Below the pieces are notes generated by a model. That model had not been told where the DNA came from and searched no databases. It worked only from the letters and a program-made list of their open reading frames with translations. DNA of 6,419 bases. It comes from Caulobacteraceae bacterium (GTDB lineage Bacteria > Pseudomonadota > Alphaproteobacteria > Caulobacterales > Caulobacteraceae). A program made the position numbers and the translations under genes. The stretch spans positions 1-6,419 of the forward strand of contig JACDGF010000134.1 of assembly GCA_013815405.1 (NCBI GenBank), written 5' to 3'. Below are positions 5,382-6,419 of the stretch, piece after piece. Position 1 is the first letter of the stretch, and every line of letters starts with the position of its first letter.

Positions 5382-6256
5382 GAATGGGTCCCCGTGCGGA
5401 TCGTGTAGCGGCCGGTGATCATCGAGCGGATCTCGTTTCCGACCCCGGCGATGAACACCTCCACCACATGCACGATGACGAAGAGGACGATCAGGTTGGC
5501 GGTGATGAAGTGGATTGAACGTGCAGACGCCCGCCCGCCGAAGAGGTCGAGGAGCCACGGCGCGGCGGCGTTCACGCCGGGCGACATGGTCAGCCCGCTG
5601 AGCACCATGGCCGGCAGGATGACGAACACCACCGCCAGATAGGCGAATTTCTGAAGGATGTTATAGCGCTTGGCCTCCTCCCCTACGGGGTGCTTGAGGC
5701 GGATGTGATCGACGATGCTGGCCAGGATGCTGCGCGGGCGGATCTGGTCGCGGCTGGGGGTCAGGTCGCGGCGGAAATGGCCGTTGAAGGCGCCGAACAG
5801 AAGATAGGCGAGGCCGTTGGCGACGAGCAGCCAGGCCAGGAAGAAGTGCCATCGCCGGCCAGTGGCGAGATCCTGGTCGCTGGGCAGGGTCGCCCACTTG
5901 GGAAAGCCGCGCTGGGCGGGCTGCCCGTCCGGGCCCTTGGAGACCCCGAGCACCCCGGTCGTGGTCACCTGCGCGCCGGCGAGGCGCAAGACCCCGGTCG
6001 GGTGATCGGAATCCGGTTTCAGCGCCGTCATTTCGAGCCATGGCTTGTCGGCGTCGGCGCCGTACTGACCCCAATAGAGGCGCGGGTGGGCGTTGAAGAT
6101 CTGCATCCCGCTCATAAGGAGCAGGCTGACGACAATCACATTGACCCAATGGGTGATCCGCACCACGACGGTGTGGCGATAGATCGTCTCCTTGCCGGCG
6201 GGAAGGCGGGAGCGAGACGCGGCGATGGCCGGATCGATGGCGCTGTCCGTGGGCAT
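5378..6256 (-). CDS. Cytochrome b561/b6-domain membrane subunit (partner of the molybdoenzyme)
   Basis: The 292-residue product has four predicted membrane helices at about 34-54, 136-157, 202-224 and 246-270. Candidate haem-b ligands are H36 (ITHWVN), H137 (RWHFFLAW), H249 (SIHFITAN) and H263 (VIVHVVEVF), as in Ni/Fe-hydrogenase- and formate-dehydrogenase-type cytochromes b (PF01292-like). By the positive-inside rule the N-terminus and the Arg/Lys-rich segment 158-200 face the cytoplasm, leaving loop 55-135 in the periplasm. That loop (about 80 residues, with GQYGADADKPW and TTTGVLGVSKGPDG) is long for the family. ATG at 6256 has a GAGGAG site at 6266-6271, 9 nt upstream. Its stop overlaps the start of the molybdoenzyme gene (ATGA), so the proteins are probably made in step and pass electrons between molybdenum cofactor and quinone pool. 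Confidence 0.9.
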   Translation of the reverse strand: MPTDSAIDPAIAASRSRLPAGKETIYRHTVVVRITHWVNVIVVSLLLMSGMQIFNAHPRLYWGQYGADADKPWLEMTALKPDSDHPTGVLRLAGAQVTTTGVLGVSKGPDGQPAQRGFPKWATLPSDQDLATGRRWHFFLAWLLVANGLAYLLFGAFNGHFRRDLTPSRDQIRPRSILASIVDHIRLKHPVGEEAKRYNILQKFAYLAVVFVILPAMVLSGLTMSPGVNAAAPWLLDLFGGRASARSIHFITANLIVLFVIVHVVEVFIAGVGNEIRSMITGRYTIRTGTHS

Positions 6257-6303
6257 CGGCGCTGGCTCCTCGGCCTAGGGCTTATGAGGGCGGGTGGGGC
6301 CGG

Positions 6304-6419
6304 TCAAGCCTTGGCGGCGGCGAGGATCGGTCCGCCGCCGGGGCTCTGGACCAGGATCGCCGTGCGCAGCGCCGGATCGGCGGCGGGCGGGATCGCCAGG
6401 GTTTCGGGCCGGCCGGCCC
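6304..6419 (-). CDS. C-terminal end of an unidentified protein, 5' end outside the window
   Basis: Reading the complement, an open frame enters at the right edge and ends with TGA at 6304-6306, giving the last 38 codons or so, ending PSGGGP-like (read as VQSPGGGPILAAAKA). Nearly all third positions are G or C, as in the confirmed genes, which supports real coding. It ends 47 nt before the cytochrome b start on the same strand, so it may be the first gene seen of the same operon. The tail is Ala/Pro/Gly-rich without a recognisable motif. It loosely recalls the C-terminal strands of anti-sigma-factor domains, but this is too weak to call. Confidence 0.5.
   Translation of the reverse strand, partial: AGRPETLAIPPAADPALRTAILVQSPGGGPILAAAKA

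Noticed and set aside
5382..5558. Upstream extension of the molybdoenzyme frame by 59 codons
   Set aside because: It lies inside the cytochrome b gene in another frame, has an Arg/His/Pro-rich composition, and would bury the Tat signal and lipobox.

Overview
The window is about 6.4 kb of GC-rich, densely packed bacterial DNA with strong G/C preference at third codon positions. Gene style (epoxide hydrolase, GFA protein, carotenoid-oxygenase homologue, Tat-exported molybdoenzyme, GxxExxY protein with a His-Glu-Pro-rich start) suggests an alphaproteobacterium, perhaps a Caulobacter/Phenylobacterium relative. The taxonomic guess is inference only. No rRNA, tRNA, CRISPR array or transposase is visible, and no stretch over about 100 bases lacks a gene.

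Left block (1-4029): a TetR-family repressor gene (minus strand, TTG start at 2202) is followed on the same strand by an epoxide hydrolase gene and a GFA/CENP-V-type zinc protein gene that runs off the left edge. Spacings of 51 and 13 nt suggest one transcript. Divergent from tetR, a carotenoid-oxygenase-family gene begins at 2294 and is followed 11 nt later by a small 2TM membrane protein gene. The 91-nt divergent spacer holds a 19-bp AT-rich imperfect palindrome (2259-2277) that is the likely TetR operator for both directions. A plausible reading is an inducible module: oxidative cleavage of a conjugated substrate to aldehydes, epoxide hydrolysis, and handling of a thiol or aldehyde adduct. 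The true substrate cannot be read from sequence.

Middle (4030-4607): a GxxExxY (PD-(D/E)xK-like) gene on the minus strand, bracketed by 27-bp inverted repeats (25/27 identical). Each repeat is built of 9-bp units that encode His-Glu-Pro in the gene's own N-terminus. The gene is less GC-rich than its neighbours. This small cassette is the least ordinary part of the window.

Right block (4608-6419, all minus strand): an unidentified gene whose last 38 codons are inside the window, then a four-helix cytochrome b561-type membrane subunit, then a Tat-exported, probably lipid-anchored sulfite-oxidase-fold molybdoenzyme whose start overlaps the cytochrome stop (ATGA). The last two look like a two-subunit periplasmic molybdenum oxidoreductase that exchanges electrons with the membrane quinone pool through haem b.
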